From contig JARLJH010000006.1 of the NCBI GenBank assembly GCA_031291305.1, positions 25,512-89,511 of the forward strand: a stretch of DNA of 64,000 bases. The letters run 5' to 3'. The DNA comes from Rhodoferax sp. GTDB lineage: Bacteria > Pseudomonadota > Gammaproteobacteria > Burkholderiales > Burkholderiaceae_C. Positions 43,428 through 52,878 of this stretch are shown one piece after another (position 1 is the first letter of the stretch; every line of letters begins with the position of its first letter). The notes below the pieces were generated by a model. That model was not told the origin of the DNA. It did not search any database and worked only from the letters and a program-made list of their open reading frames with translations. A program made the translations under genes and the position numbers.

Positions 43428-44738
43428 CCGAGAAGCCAACCATACCAGCAAGAGTACGGGCACACCCAACAGAGCGGTGGCCGTAAAAAAATTCTGATAA
43501 CCAAAGCTGTCCACATAGCGCCCTGAATAGCCCGCCAGAAACTTTGGCAACAACAGCATCATGGAGCTGAACAGGGCATATTGCGTCGCTGAATAGTTCA
43601 CGTTAGTCAGACTCGACAGGTAGGCAATGAACGCCGCCGAGGCGATACCGCTGGACAGATTGTCCGCAGAAATGACGAAGATCAACCCAGTTACATCATG
43701 GCCGCGGGTGGCCAGACCGGCAAACAACAGGTTGCTGGCGGCGCTCAGCACGGCACCCAGCATCAGCACCCGCATCACACCAAAGCGCATCGCCAGCGCG
43801 CCGCCAATGAACGCGCCCACCAGCGTCATGATCACGCCAAACACCTTGGTGACTGCGGCTACCTCGTCCTTGGTGTACCCCATATCCACATAAAACGGGT
43901 TGGCCATGATGCCCATCACCACATCGCTGATGCGGTAAGTGGCGATCAAGGCCAGAATCAGCACCGCCTGCCAGCCATAACGGGTCAGAAAATCGGCAAA
44001 GGGAGCAATCAGCGCGCCGCGCAGCCACTCTGTCACATTCTTGCTGGGTGGCATGGGTCGGCGCAGCGGCTCGGGCGAAAACAGCACGGTCAGCACGCCC
44101 AACATCATGCTAGCGGCCATCACCAAATAGGCCGTGTGCCAGGCAGCGTGCTGATAGCCCACCACACCCACCACCTGCGCACGCGCGGCCACCCACAACA
44201 CACCGGCACCAGCCCAGATCATTGCCAGGCGATACCCCGTTTGATATGACGCGGCCAGCGCCGCCTGCCGATTGATGTCGGCCGACTCGATACGGAAGGC
44301 ATCCAGAGCGATGTCCTGCGTGGCGGAGCCAAAAGCCACTGCCAGCGCGCCCCACACCACCGGGGTCAGCGCCACCTGCGGATCGTTGAAGCTCATGGCC
44401 ACCAGCCCGAGAAGAATCGCCAATTGCGACAACAGCAACCAACTGCGTCGACGCCCCATCCAGCGCGTTAGCAGCGGAATCGGCAAGCGGTCCACCAACG
44501 GTGCCCAAACCCACTTGAAGGCATAGGCCAGCCCAACCCAGCTCAGGTAACCGATGGTGGTGCGGTCAATTCCCGCCTCACGCAGCCAGAAACTCAGGGT
44601 GCCAAGCACCAGTAGCAGCGGCAACCCGGCGGAAAAACCCAGCAGCAGCATACGCACCGAAGCGGGTTCCAGATACACCTTCAGGGTGGTCAGCCAGCCG
44701 CGTGGCTGGGCGGCGGCGCTTGTCGTATTTGAAGTCAT
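43398..44738 (-). CDS. ampG: AmpG-family muropeptide permease
   Basis: 446-aa major-facilitator protein importing anhydromuropeptides for peptidoglycan recycling. About twelve to fourteen helices are present. AmpG segments: LLLGFSAGLPLLLVLGTLSFWLRE-type start at residue ~30 and the FGSATQDIALDAFRIE motif near residue 140. The start at 44738 (MTSNTTSAAAQ) is preferred to 44771. The C-terminal KSASSPYK and the stop are encoded by a dispersed-repeat copy. It is divergent from an MFS exporter gene. Confidence 0.92.
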   Translation of the reverse strand: MTSNTTSAAAQPRGWLTTLKVYLEPASVRMLLLGFSAGLPLLLVLGTLSFWLREAGIDRTTIGYLSWVGLAYAFKWVWAPLVDRLPIPLLTRWMGRRRSWLLLSQLAILLGLVAMSFNDPQVALTPVVWGALAVAFGSATQDIALDAFRIESADINRQAALAASYQTGYRLAMIWAGAGVLWVAARAQVVGVVGYQHAAWHTAYLVMAASMMLGVLTVLFSPEPLRRPMPPSKNVTEWLRGALIAPFADFLTRYGWQAVLILALIATYRISDVVMGIMANPFYVDMGYTKDEVAAVTKVFGVIMTLVGAFIGGALAMRFGVMRVLMLGAVLSAASNLLFAGLATRGHDVTGLIFVISADNLSSGIASAAFIAYLSSLTNVNYSATQYALFSSMMLLLPKFLAGYSGRYVDSFGYQNFFTATALLGVPVLLLVWLASRTKSASSPYK

Positions 44739-44817
44739 CCGGGGATGATAGCGAGGCAGACATGCTGGCAATAAGCCTATGCCGGTCAGGTCACGCCGCG
44801 TTGTCTAAAATTTCCGG

Positions 44818-46008
44818 ATGTCTACCCACACCCTGCGCCTCTTTTTTCTGGGTGACGGCGTACAGGCTTCCCGCCCAATCGTCTGGGTGATCGGTTTTTT
44901 TGCTTTTTTGAACGTCTACTCCATCCAGGCGGTGTTGCCGATGGTGATGGAAGACTTCCATGCCTCCCCCTTGCAAGCCGGGCTGACCGTCGGGGCCACG
45001 GTCCTGGCGGTGGGGTTGATATCGCCTTTCATCGGCATGCTGTCGGACGCCTTGGGCCGCAAGAACGTGATCTGCATCTCGCTATTTGCGTTGACCCTGC
45101 CCACCGCGCTGATTCCACTCACCCACAGTCTGAACGCGCTGATCGCCCTGCGCTTCATGCAAGGCCTGGCGGTGCCCGGCATTGTGGTGGTGCTGATTGC
45201 CTACGTTGGCGAGGAGTTTCGCGGTGGCGGCGTGGCGCGCATGATGTCCATCTACGTTGGCGGCACCGTGATGGGCGGATTTTGCGGACGCTTCATCACC
45301 GGGCATGCCGGGGACTTGCTGGGCTGGCGTGGCGCGTTTGTACTGCTGGCCGCCATGAATCTGATTGGGACGCTGTTGGTCTGGTGGCGGCTGCCCGCCT
45401 CACGTCACTTCGTGGCCAACCGCAACGTTCAGGGCGCACTCAACATGCTGTGGCGGCATCTGCACAACCGGCGGCTGATGGCCTCGTGTGCCGTGGGTTT
45501 CTGCGTGTTGTTTTCGTTGGTGGGCACCTTCACTTACGTCAACCTGTACTTGGCGGCGGCTCCCTTTAACCTGTCCGCAGCCGGGCTGGCCAATGTGTTC
45601 GCGGTGTACCTGGTCGGCGTTCTGGTGACGCCGCTGGCGGGCCGTCATATCGAGCGGCTGGGTTTCATGAAAGCGCTGCTCTGGGCTCTGTCGCTGTCAG
45701 CCAGCGGCTTGCTGATGACGCTGGCGCCCTCGCTGCCGGTGATTGTGGTGGGCCTGACCATATGCTCGAGCGGCGTATTTTTGTGCCAGTCTGCGACCAT
45801 CAGCGCAATAGCCAAAAATGTGACTCAGGGGCGATCCCTGGCCACCGGCATCTACTACATGAGCTACTACGCAGGTGGCGCGGTGGGGGCCTGGGGTGCA
45901 GGTGTGACGTTCGAATCTTGGGGCTGGAGTGGCTCGGTAATGACCATTGTGGTCGTGCAGATGCTGGCCGCAAGCATCGTGGGCGTGGTCTGGCGCAAAC
46001 CCTCTTGA
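44818..46008 (+). CDS. MFS transporter (YnfM-like)
   Basis: 396-aa major-facilitator transporter with twelve predicted helices. The MFS motif between helices 2 and 3 is GMLSDALGRKNV. Overall similarity is to the YnfM/arabinose-efflux type exporters; the substrate is unknown. It lies 54 bp upstream of the MEMO-type gene on the same strand and could be part of that operon. Confidence 0.88.
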   Translation: MSTHTLRLFFLGDGVQASRPIVWVIGFFAFLNVYSIQAVLPMVMEDFHASPLQAGLTVGATVLAVGLISPFIGMLSDALGRKNVICISLFALTLPTALIPLTHSLNALIALRFMQGLAVPGIVVVLIAYVGEEFRGGGVARMMSIYVGGTVMGGFCGRFITGHAGDLLGWRGAFVLLAAMNLIGTLLVWWRLPASRHFVANRNVQGALNMLWRHLHNRRLMASCAVGFCVLFSLVGTFTYVNLYLAAAPFNLSAAGLANVFAVYLVGVLVTPLAGRHIERLGFMKALLWALSLSASGLLMTLAPSLPVIVVGLTICSSGVFLCQSATISAIAKNVTQGRSLATGIYYMSYYAGGAVGAWGAGVTFESWGWSGSVMTIVVVQMLAASIVGVVWRKPS

Positions 46009-46062
46009 TATCCACCAACCCGGCCTGATGTGCGATGAGAGTCCTTTCAATGGGAGTTTTTT

Positions 46063-46878
46063 ATGCACGCTGTCCGTCAACCCGCAGTGGCGGGTGCTTT
46101 CTACCCCGGCCAGGCAGCAGAGTTGCTGCGCGATATCCGAACCTTGCTGACACAGGCCATGGGTCAGACAGACAACCAAGCCACGACACCCAAAGCCATC
46201 ATCGTGCCGCATGCCGGCTACATCTACTCTGGTAGCACTGCGGCGCTGGCCTATGCCCAGCTAACCGCGGCGCGTCACAGTATCCGGCGGGTGGTGTTGC
46301 TCGGTCCTGCGCATCGGGTGCCGGTACGTGGTCTGGCGTTACCGGGTGATGACTACTTGGCGACACCGCTGGGCGAGCTGGAGGTAGATCAGGCTGCAGT
46401 GACCGAATTGGTCAAATTGCCGCAGGTGGTGGTAAGCCGCGCCGTGCATGCCCAGGAACATTCGCTGGAGGTGCAATTGCCGTTCTTGCAAGCCGTGCTT
46501 GACGACTTCACGCTGGTGCCACTGGTGGTGGGCGACGCTACCCCCAAAGAGGTGGCCGAGGTTCTGGAGTTGCTGTGGGGCGGACCGGAGACCCTGTTGG
46601 TCATCAGCTCGGACCTGTCGCACTATTTGCCCTACAGCACAGCGCAGCAGGTGGACAGCCTCACGACACAAGCCATTCTCCATCTTGACGATAGATTGAC
46701 GCACCAGCAAGCCTGTGGCGGCACGCCCATCAACGGCCTGCTGCTGGCTGCGCGCCAGCATGGCTTGCAGCCAGAACTGCTGGGGCAATGCAATTCGGGA
46801 GACACGGCAGGCGACAAAAACCGCGTCGTGGGCTACGCCGCCGTCGCCTTTACGCAGGAGGCACCACATGTTCACTAG
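46063..46878 (+). CDS. amrB: AmmeMemoRadiSam system protein B (MEMO family)
   Basis: 271-aa homologue of human MEMO1, fold related to class III extradiol dioxygenases. The putative metal residues of MEMO1 are all present: His50 (VPHAGYIYSG), His84 (GPAHRVPV) and Cys243 (GQCNSGD). The EHSLEVQLPFL and SSDLSHYLPY motifs are also present. The start is preceded by GGGAG. It is the first gene of a tight three-gene set (MEMO, AMMECR1, radical SAM) conserved across bacteria and archaea, whose joint biochemical role is not settled as far as I know. Confidence 0.92.
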   Translation: MHAVRQPAVAGAFYPGQAAELLRDIRTLLTQAMGQTDNQATTPKAIIVPHAGYIYSGSTAALAYAQLTAARHSIRRVVLLGPAHRVPVRGLALPGDDYLATPLGELEVDQAAVTELVKLPQVVVSRAVHAQEHSLEVQLPFLQAVLDDFTLVPLVVGDATPKEVAEVLELLWGGPETLLVISSDLSHYLPYSTAQQVDSLTTQAILHLDDRLTHQQACGGTPINGLLLAARQHGLQPELLGQCNSGDTAGDKNRVVGYAAVAFTQEAPHVH

Positions 46879-47452
46879 CACCACCGGTACAACGCCCGCG
46901 GTGCCGGACGATCTGGGCGACAGACTGCTGCAGATTGCCCGGGCCAGCATCTCAACGGCGCTGGGTCAGCCAGCGCAGGCGGCTGAAGATGACGCCAGGC
47001 TGCAGGTGCCAGGTGCCTGCTTTGTCACGCTGACGCAGCGCGGCGAGTTGCGCGGCTGCATCGGCTCGCTGGAGGCAAGGCGCCCTCTGCTGAAAGACGT
47101 CAAGGCCAATGCGGTGGCCGCGGCGCTGCAAGACACGCGCTTTGCGCCGCTGCGACTGACCGAACTGGCCGACACCGACATCGAGGTGTCGGTGCTGTCA
47201 CCGATGCAGCCCCTGCACTTTGACAGCGAGGCCGCTGCGCTGGCGCAACTGCGACCCGGTGTGGACGGTGTGGTCTTCACGCATGGTACCCACCGCAGCA
47301 CGTTTTTGCCGCAGGTCTGGGAGCAGTTACCCACGCCTGACGCATTCATGGCGCAGCTCAAACGCAAGGCTGGTTTGCCTGCAGACTTCTGGTCGGATGG
47401 CGTCAGGCTGCAACGCTACACCGTCCAAAAATGGCATGAAGCCAGAGCATGA
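46868..47452 (+). CDS. amrA: AmmeMemoRadiSam system protein A (AMMECR1 domain)
   Basis: 194-aa AMMECR1-domain protein. The domain hallmark LRGCIGSLEARRPLL lies near residue 60, followed by NAVAAALQDTRF and LTELADTDIEVSVLSP. The start at 46868 overlaps the end of amrB by 11 nt and has a strong AGGAGG site inside amrB. Human AMMECR1 is linked to a developmental disorder; the bacterial function is unknown. It overlaps the radical-SAM gene by 4 nt. Confidence 0.92.
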   Translation: MFTSTTGTTPAVPDDLGDRLLQIARASISTALGQPAQAAEDDARLQVPGACFVTLTQRGELRGCIGSLEARRPLLKDVKANAVAAALQDTRFAPLRLTELADTDIEVSVLSPMQPLHFDSEAAALAQLRPGVDGVVFTHGTHRSTFLPQVWEQLPTPDAFMAQLKRKAGLPADFWSDGVRLQRYTVQKWHEARA

Positions 47453-48531
47453 ATATGATGACGGACTCCAACTACGCGGCACGCTACTGGCATACCCTGC
47501 CCGATGGCCGCATGCAATGCGACCTATGCCCGCGCGACTGCAAACTGCATGAGGGCCAACGCGGCGCGTGTTTTGTGCGCATGCGCCAGGGCGAGCAGAT
47601 GATCCTGACCACCTACGGGCGGTCCTCGGGCTTTTGCATTGACCCGATCGAAAAGAAGCCGCTGAATCAGTTCTATCCAGGCAGCAGCGTGCTGTCCTTT
47701 GGTACGGCGGGCTGCAACCTGGCCTGCAAGTTTTGCCAGAACTGGGACATCAGCAAGTCACGTGACATGGACCGGCTCATGGATCAGGCCTCGCCGCAAA
47801 GCATCGCGGCACAAGCCGCCAGATACGGCTGCAAAAGCGTCGCCTTTACCTATAACGACCCGGTGATCTTCGCCGAATACGCCATGGACACGGCTGATGC
47901 CTGTCATGCCCTGGGCGTCAAGACGGTGGCCGTCACGGCCGGCTATATTCATGCGCAGCCGCGGCGCGAATTTTTTGCCAAGATGGATGCCGCCAATGTC
48001 GACCTGAAAGCGTTTACGGACGATTTCTACTTTCAGCTCACCGGCTCGCACCTGCAACCGGTCCTCGATACGCTCATTTATCTGAAGCATGAAACCCAGG
48101 TCTGGTTTGAGATAACGACACTTTTGATCCCCGGTCGTAACGACTCGGATGAAGAACTTGGCGCGCTGGCTGGGTGGGTCGCGAAAGAGCTGGGCCCGGA
48201 TGTGCCGCTGCATTTTTCTGCCTTTCACCCGGACCACAAGATGCGCGATGTGCCTGCCACGCCCCCGACCACGCTGGTGCGCGCGCGTGGCATCGCCCTC
48301 CAAGCGGGCTTGCACTATGTCTATACCGGCAATGTGCACAACACCGAGGGTGACACCACGTTCTGCCCGGTCTGTCATGTGCCGCTGATCGTTCGCGACT
48401 GGTATGAGATCAAAAGCTACCGACTGACTGCTGATGGCGGCTGCCCCGCCTGCGGCGCGTCGCTGGCTGGGCGCTTTGATGCGGCGGCTGGACACTTCGG
48501 GCGACAGCGCATTCCGGTGGCCATTGGGTGA
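47449..48531 (+). CDS. amrS: AmmeMemoRadiSam system radical SAM enzyme
   Basis: 360-aa radical S-adenosylmethionine enzyme. The iron-sulfur motif CX3CX2C is Cys89, Cys93 and Cys96 (GCNLACKFCQNW). Extra cysteine sets flank the core: CDLCPRDC with a Cys at 41 at the N-terminus, and two CxxC knuckles (CPVCH, CPACG) at the C-terminus that look like a zinc ribbon. It is related to pyruvate formate-lyase activating enzymes. Overlap with amrA suggests coupled translation. The substrate, perhaps a protein partner, is unknown. Large repeat copy B begins 30 bp after the stop. Confidence 0.93.
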   Translation: MNMMTDSNYAARYWHTLPDGRMQCDLCPRDCKLHEGQRGACFVRMRQGEQMILTTYGRSSGFCIDPIEKKPLNQFYPGSSVLSFGTAGCNLACKFCQNWDISKSRDMDRLMDQASPQSIAAQAARYGCKSVAFTYNDPVIFAEYAMDTADACHALGVKTVAVTAGYIHAQPRREFFAKMDAANVDLKAFTDDFYFQLTGSHLQPVLDTLIYLKHETQVWFEITTLLIPGRNDSDEELGALAGWVAKELGPDVPLHFSAFHPDHKMRDVPATPPTTLVRARGIALQAGLHYVYTGNVHNTEGDTTFCPVCHVPLIVRDWYEIKSYRLTADGGCPACGASLAGRFDAAAGHFGRQRIPVAIG

Positions 48532-48561
48532 GCGTTGACGGCAGCTTTGCTGAACTATTGG

Positions 48562-49147
48562 GGGGCGATTCAAACGGATGTGTTCCGATAGAAAACCTTC
48601 TCTCAGCACGCCAGGGCGACCGGGCCAGGCGCATGCGGTTTTGGGACCAAATCACGCGCGGGCGGTGTCGATCAGTACGCCAATCCCGGAGACGCGCGCC
48701 TTTGGCCCCAAAGCCCGGTCGCCTAGCCCAATCACCCTGGCTCAACAGCGCCGGTTTTGACGGATTTTGTAGTGAAAACACCCTCAAGCCCATATAGGAC
48801 AAGCGCTTACAGCTATCAAAACAGAGGCATATTTTCTCGTGTTGCCCGCGTTGCCTGGGTTTCCCGGCTTTCTTCTGATCCTGTGCGGCGTCAAAAACCG
48901 ATAAGGCGTGGTGATTGGGTCAGGTGACCGGGCTTTGGGGTGAAATGCGCGCGTCTTGGGGTTTCGCATACTGTTACGTTGCCCCGCGCGTGCTTTCACC
49001 CCAAAACCGCATGCACCTGACCCAGTCGCCGCGCCGTGCGCCGATACGCTGATACGCCGATACGGACTGCTCAACGCCCAGGACTCACTCCTCATGACAT
49101 CCCATGGCAACACCAGAGAACGCGCTGGCTGCCAGCGCCAACACACA
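48562..49147. repeat. Large composite palindromic repeat, copy B
   Basis: A 586-bp second copy of the element at 33145-33713, same orientation. It has the same parts: GATAGAAAACC entry, left unit ending at 48736, centre with a short dispersed repeat, right unit from 48910, and a tail ending GCGCCAACACAC. Inner edges 48708-48736 and 48910-48938 are complementary. Relative to copy A, two paired positions have changed on both sides (48731-48732 with 48914-48915). It lies between the radical-SAM gene and a convergent thioredoxin gene. Confidence 0.85.
48778..48822 (-). repeat. Short AT-rich dispersed repeat, copy 13
   Basis: On the minus strand: TTTTGATAGCTGTAAGCGCT then CTATATGGGCTTGAGGGTG. It occupies the centre of large repeat copy B, at the equivalent place to copy 8. 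Confidence 0.8.
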
Positions 49148-49172
49148 ACTTCAAGCTGAACCGCCCCCAAAA

Positions 49173-50003
49173 CTATGGCGCGTTGCGCAGGTCCTGCAGT
49201 CTGGCCCGCAAAGCCGCTGGGTTGATGACCCCGAAGTGAGCATCCACCCTTTTGCCCTTGGCGTCAAAGAACAGCGTTGTGGGCAAGCCCTTCGAGCCCA
49301 CGGCAGGACCCAAGGCACGGTTGGTGTCGATCCACACATGCTGCAAATTCAACCCGGAACGCTGCAGATAGGCCTTGATCACCTGCGCCGACTCTCCCTG
49401 ATTGACAAAGACAAACTGCACGTCTGGGTTGTTCTGCTGCGCCGCGGCCAGATCAGGCATCTCGACGCGACACGGACCACACCAACTGGCCCATAAATTG
49501 ACTACCGCAGGTTGGCCCGACAAAACGGCGGCCAAGCTACGTTGCTGTCCGGTCAAACTATCGATCAAAACCACGTCAGGGACGCCCGCTTGAACCTCAA
49601 CGCCTCTATCCGCCCAAATCACAGCGCCCATCGCCGCAGACCACAGTACAGCGCCAGCCACTACCGCCAGCCCCACTGGCCTTCTTAACGCAGGCTTTTG
49701 CCACACCCGCCAGAGTAGCCACACCCCACCCACGACCAACCCTGCAGGGGCAAACCAGCCACCGTCGCGCAGGTCAAGCGCGGCCCACGGTGTAGCGGCA
49801 TAGGCCAAGTGATATTGAAAAACGTAGGCCGCGCGGGCCGCCAGCAGGCCCACGAGGATGGCGCCCCACAGCGTGTTTTCAGCGCTGGACCGGTCATCCT
49901 TGGCGGCGAGCCGACCCGCCACGCTGGTCGCCACCCACACCGACAGCATCCCGATCAGGGGTGCCACCGGCAAGGCCAGTGGCCCAATCGACACTGAGAG
50001 CAT
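49173..50003 (-). CDS. Membrane-anchored TlpA-type thioredoxin with Lgt-like N-terminus
   Basis: 276-aa protein. Residues ~1-125 contain about four membrane helices. The stretch LLAARAAYVFQYHLAY followed by LRDGGWFAPAGLVVG resembles the segment of prolipoprotein diacylglyceryl transferase (Lgt) around its GR-LGYV and GGMSFHGG motifs, but the His of HGG is missing. Residues ~140-276 form a periplasmic TlpA/ResA-type thioredoxin domain with active site WCGPC, and the cis-Pro in GLPTTLFF. The thioredoxin part likely reduces periplasmic disulfides, for example in cytochrome c maturation. It is 20 bp downstream of an MFS pump gene. Confidence 0.82.
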   Translation of the reverse strand: MLSVSIGPLALPVAPLIGMLSVWVATSVAGRLAAKDDRSSAENTLWGAILVGLLAARAAYVFQYHLAYAATPWAALDLRDGGWFAPAGLVVGGVWLLWRVWQKPALRRPVGLAVVAGAVLWSAAMGAVIWADRGVEVQAGVPDVVLIDSLTGQQRSLAAVLSGQPAVVNLWASWCGPCRVEMPDLAAAQQNNPDVQFVFVNQGESAQVIKAYLQRSGLNLQHVWIDTNRALGPAVGSKGLPTTLFFDAKGKRVDAHFGVINPAALRARLQDLRNAP

Positions 50004-50023
50004 GGGAAAGACCTACAGGCGCC

Positions 50024-51409
50024 TCAGGCGCTGGCCGTCTTGAGCACAGCCCCGTTCTTGCGCAGACCCAAAGCCAGCAACAACATGACAGCCATCAACA
50101 CGGCAACGACTTCATAAGCGACGCTGAAACCCGCCGCACCATGGCCGCTAAAGTCAGCCACAGCGCCGATGGCCGCAGCGGCCAGCAGCGTGCCAATACT
50201 GGTGCAAATGTTGATCAAGCCCTGCGCTGTGCCGCGATACGCCAGAGGCGCCTCTTCAATGGCAATGGTGCGCAATGCACCGCTGACCACCACCCCCACG
50301 CCCAAGCCGACGGGCATCGTCGCCACCAGAAAACCCCACAAACCGAAATGGGTGAAGGCGCTGGCGCCATAGCCCACGGCGAGCAAGGCAAAACCACTGA
50401 CGATCAGCGTACGGGCGCCCAGGCGGTTGAGCAGACGGCCAGCGCCCATTGAGCCAAAGATCGAGCACACCACCATCGGCAACAGCACAAACCCGGCATG
50501 CTCCCGAGCCACGCCATAGGCCAGGGTGGCAATGGAGGTCAGGAAAATCACGCTGCCCATCCCGAACCCGGCACCCAGGGTCAGAAAATAAGTCAAGGAC
50601 AGCTGCCGGTTGGCAAAAATCGAGATCGGAATCAAGGGCTGCGCGGCACGTTTCTCCACCCACAGAAAGAGCGGAAACAGCACCACCATGGCACCCAGCG
50701 TCATTGGCCACAGCGCCACCCCAGTCATATCGTCCAGCACCCGCGTGGCTGAGGCCACCAGTGAGGCCAGCAGCAAAAACAGCACCACAATGCCACGCCA
50801 GTCCAGCGCGGGCAACACGCCTGATCGGGTTTGTACCGGCAATGCGCGCACGCCCAAAAACAGCACATATGCGGCAATCGGCAGGTTGGCCAGAAAGATC
50901 CAATGCCAGCTCAAGGTCACCATGACCACACCCGCCAGGGGCGGGCCCAGCACGAAGGCCATACCGTAGGTGGCACCAATCAAGCCGAGTGCCCGGCCCC
51001 GCTCCTTGGGAGGTAAGGCATCAGCAATAACAGCGCTGGCGGTTGGAATGATGCCGCCACCGCCGATACCCTGAACGACCCGGCCAGCCACCACCGCCCA
51101 AAACGTCGGCGCCAGGGCAATGATCAGTGAACCCAGGGCGAACAGCGAGATGCTGAGCAGATACACCGGGCGGCGGCCATAGCGGTCACCCAGGCTGGCC
51201 AGCGGCGCCGTGCTGCTCAGCGAGGCCAGGATGAACGCAATCATCACCAAACCAACGCGACGGTTGTCGATGTGAAAGGCCTCGCGAAGCGCAGGGATGG
51301 CTGGAGCGATGATGGCTGTATCCAGCGCAGCCATGAAGACACCGATAAACAAAACCGTCATCAGTCGCCGGTACTCGGGCGTACCAGCCGGAATGGAAGC
51401 AGACGACAT
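50024..51409 (-). CDS. MFS multidrug transporter (DHA2/EmrB type)
   Basis: 461-aa drug:proton antiporter-like protein with about fourteen helices. MFS motif A is LGDRYGRRPVYL; motif C-like GATYGMAFVLGPPLAG lies near residue 140, typical of exporters. The N-terminal LDTAIIAPAIPAL is the DHA2 motif D1 region. The start at 51409 (MSSASIPAG) is chosen because the family begins there; the frame is open to 51496. The substrate is unknown. Confidence 0.88.
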   Translation of the reverse strand: MSSASIPAGTPEYRRLMTVLFIGVFMAALDTAIIAPAIPALREAFHIDNRRVGLVMIAFILASLSSTAPLASLGDRYGRRPVYLLSISLFALGSLIIALAPTFWAVVAGRVVQGIGGGGIIPTASAVIADALPPKERGRALGLIGATYGMAFVLGPPLAGVVMVTLSWHWIFLANLPIAAYVLFLGVRALPVQTRSGVLPALDWRGIVVLFLLLASLVASATRVLDDMTGVALWPMTLGAMVVLFPLFLWVEKRAAQPLIPISIFANRQLSLTYFLTLGAGFGMGSVIFLTSIATLAYGVAREHAGFVLLPMVVCSIFGSMGAGRLLNRLGARTLIVSGFALLAVGYGASAFTHFGLWGFLVATMPVGLGVGVVVSGALRTIAIEEAPLAYRGTAQGLINICTSIGTLLAAAAIGAVADFSGHGAAGFSVAYEVVAVLMAVMLLLALGLRKNGAVLKTASA

Positions 51410-51605
51410 CAAAACCCCGCTAATTGCAAATGGACCAATGGGAAAAGCAGGCAGTGTATATTTTTTAGCCGTTTGCCATCTTTGATTGCGCCCCAACCCC
51501 AGATCAGCACGCGGGACACTGTGTGTCTTCGAGTCGCGGCAACGGATGAATCCCTGTGCGTCAGCATCTCACCCAAAAAACCAATAGCGAGCCGACATCT
51601 ACATA

Positions 51606-51657
51606 GAAAATATGCCTCAAGCCCTTATATTTAAAAGACTAGCAGCTATCTAATACA
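51606..51657 (-). repeat. Short AT-rich dispersed repeat, copy 14
   Basis: On the minus strand: TTAGATAGCTGCTAGTCTTT then AATATAAGGGCTTGAGGCAT. It lies in the ~290-bp gap between the dehydrogenase and MFS genes, which holds no other feature. Confidence 0.8.
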
Positions 51658-51698
51658 GAGCACTCTACTGAACTGACTGCGTGAGTGGAACCACGCCC

Positions 51699-52730
51699 CT
51701 AGCCGTTGCGAATACGGCTGACCAGGGCACTGGTGAACGCTGCGGTGCCCGCTTTGCCACCCAAGTCGCCCGTGCGAACCTTGTCAATATTGAGCGTTTC
51801 AGCGATGGCGGTGCGCAGCCGGGCGGCCAGGTCTGGCAGCTTGCAGTGGTCCAGCATCATCCCTGCCGCCAGCATCAGAGCAATCGGATTGGCAACACCT
51901 TTACCAGCAATATCCGGCGCAGATCCGTGCACCGCCTCAAAAATGGCTGCATCGGCACCAATGTTGGCACCGGGCGTCATGCCCAAACCACCAACTAAGC
52001 CAGCCACCAAGTCTGACAGGATGTCGCCAAACAGGTTGGTGGTGACCAGCATGTCGAACTGCCAGGGGTTGAGCACCAGCTTCATGGCGCAGGCGTCGAT
52101 GATGACGGTATCGAGCTCGAATTTGCCTTTGTACTTGTCTTCGTAGAGCTTCAGGCCGGTGTCCAGAAAGATGCCCGTCAGCGCCTTCATGATGTTGGCC
52201 TTGTGGACGATGGTGACCTTTTTACGCCCTGTCGCCACGGCGTGGTCAAAGGCAAATTCAAGCAGGCGACGGCCACCAGCGCGGGTGTTGATGCCGGTGG
52301 CCATGGCCACGGCTTGCGGATCGTCGTCGATCTTGATGTAGTGCTCATGGCCGATGTACAGGCCTTCGAGGTTCTCGCGCACGACCACCAGGTCAATCTT
52401 GTCGAAACGCCCGCCAGGAATGAGCGTGCGCGCCGGACGCAGGTTGGCGTAAAGTTGAAACTCTTCGCGCAGGCGCACGTTGGACGAGCGGTAACCGCCG
52501 CCAGAGGGTGTTTCCAACGGGCCTTTAAGGGCCAGGCAGGTGCGCCGGATGCTATCCAAAGTGGCCATGGGCAGCGGGTCGCCAGCTACCTTGACACCTT
52601 CAAGCCCGGCAATCTGGCGCTCCCAGGTGAAAGGTGACCCAAGTGCATCGAGTGCGGCCAGGGTGGCATCCATGATTTCGGGGCCGATGCCGTCGCCGGG
52701 GATCAGTGTGACGGGAATGGTGGCAGACAT
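51699..52730 (-). CDS. Isocitrate/isopropylmalate-type dehydrogenase
   Basis: 343-aa decarboxylating dehydrogenase of the IDH/IMDH family. Motifs: PGDGIGPEIMDATL at the N-terminus, LYANLRPARTLIPG with substrate-binding Arg residues near residue 95, the Tyr/Lys region VHKANIMKALTGIF near residue 177, and metal-binding Asp residues in NLFGDILSDL. The length and the phosphosite-like SGGGYRSSNVRLREEF segment fit NAD-dependent isocitrate dehydrogenase better than LeuB. The start at 52730 (MSATIPVTLIPGDG) excludes an unconserved extension. Confidence 0.88.
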   Translation of the reverse strand: MSATIPVTLIPGDGIGPEIMDATLAALDALGSPFTWERQIAGLEGVKVAGDPLPMATLDSIRRTCLALKGPLETPSGGGYRSSNVRLREEFQLYANLRPARTLIPGGRFDKIDLVVVRENLEGLYIGHEHYIKIDDDPQAVAMATGINTRAGGRRLLEFAFDHAVATGRKKVTIVHKANIMKALTGIFLDTGLKLYEDKYKGKFELDTVIIDACAMKLVLNPWQFDMLVTTNLFGDILSDLVAGLVGGLGMTPGANIGADAAIFEAVHGSAPDIAGKGVANPIALMLAAGMMLDHCKLPDLAARLRTAIAETLNIDKVRTGDLGGKAGTAAFTSALVSRIRNG

Positions 52731-52878
52731 GGTGATTCCTCTCGATAGCGCAAACACAGGGCTTTGGCAAACAGCCGCCCCGACGCAGCCAGTGTAAGGG
52801 CGCGTGGCTGTCCGCAAACTCTCGCTCTCAAGTTGACTCAGCCACACGCGGCCACTGAAACAGCTGCGTCAAAGAATC

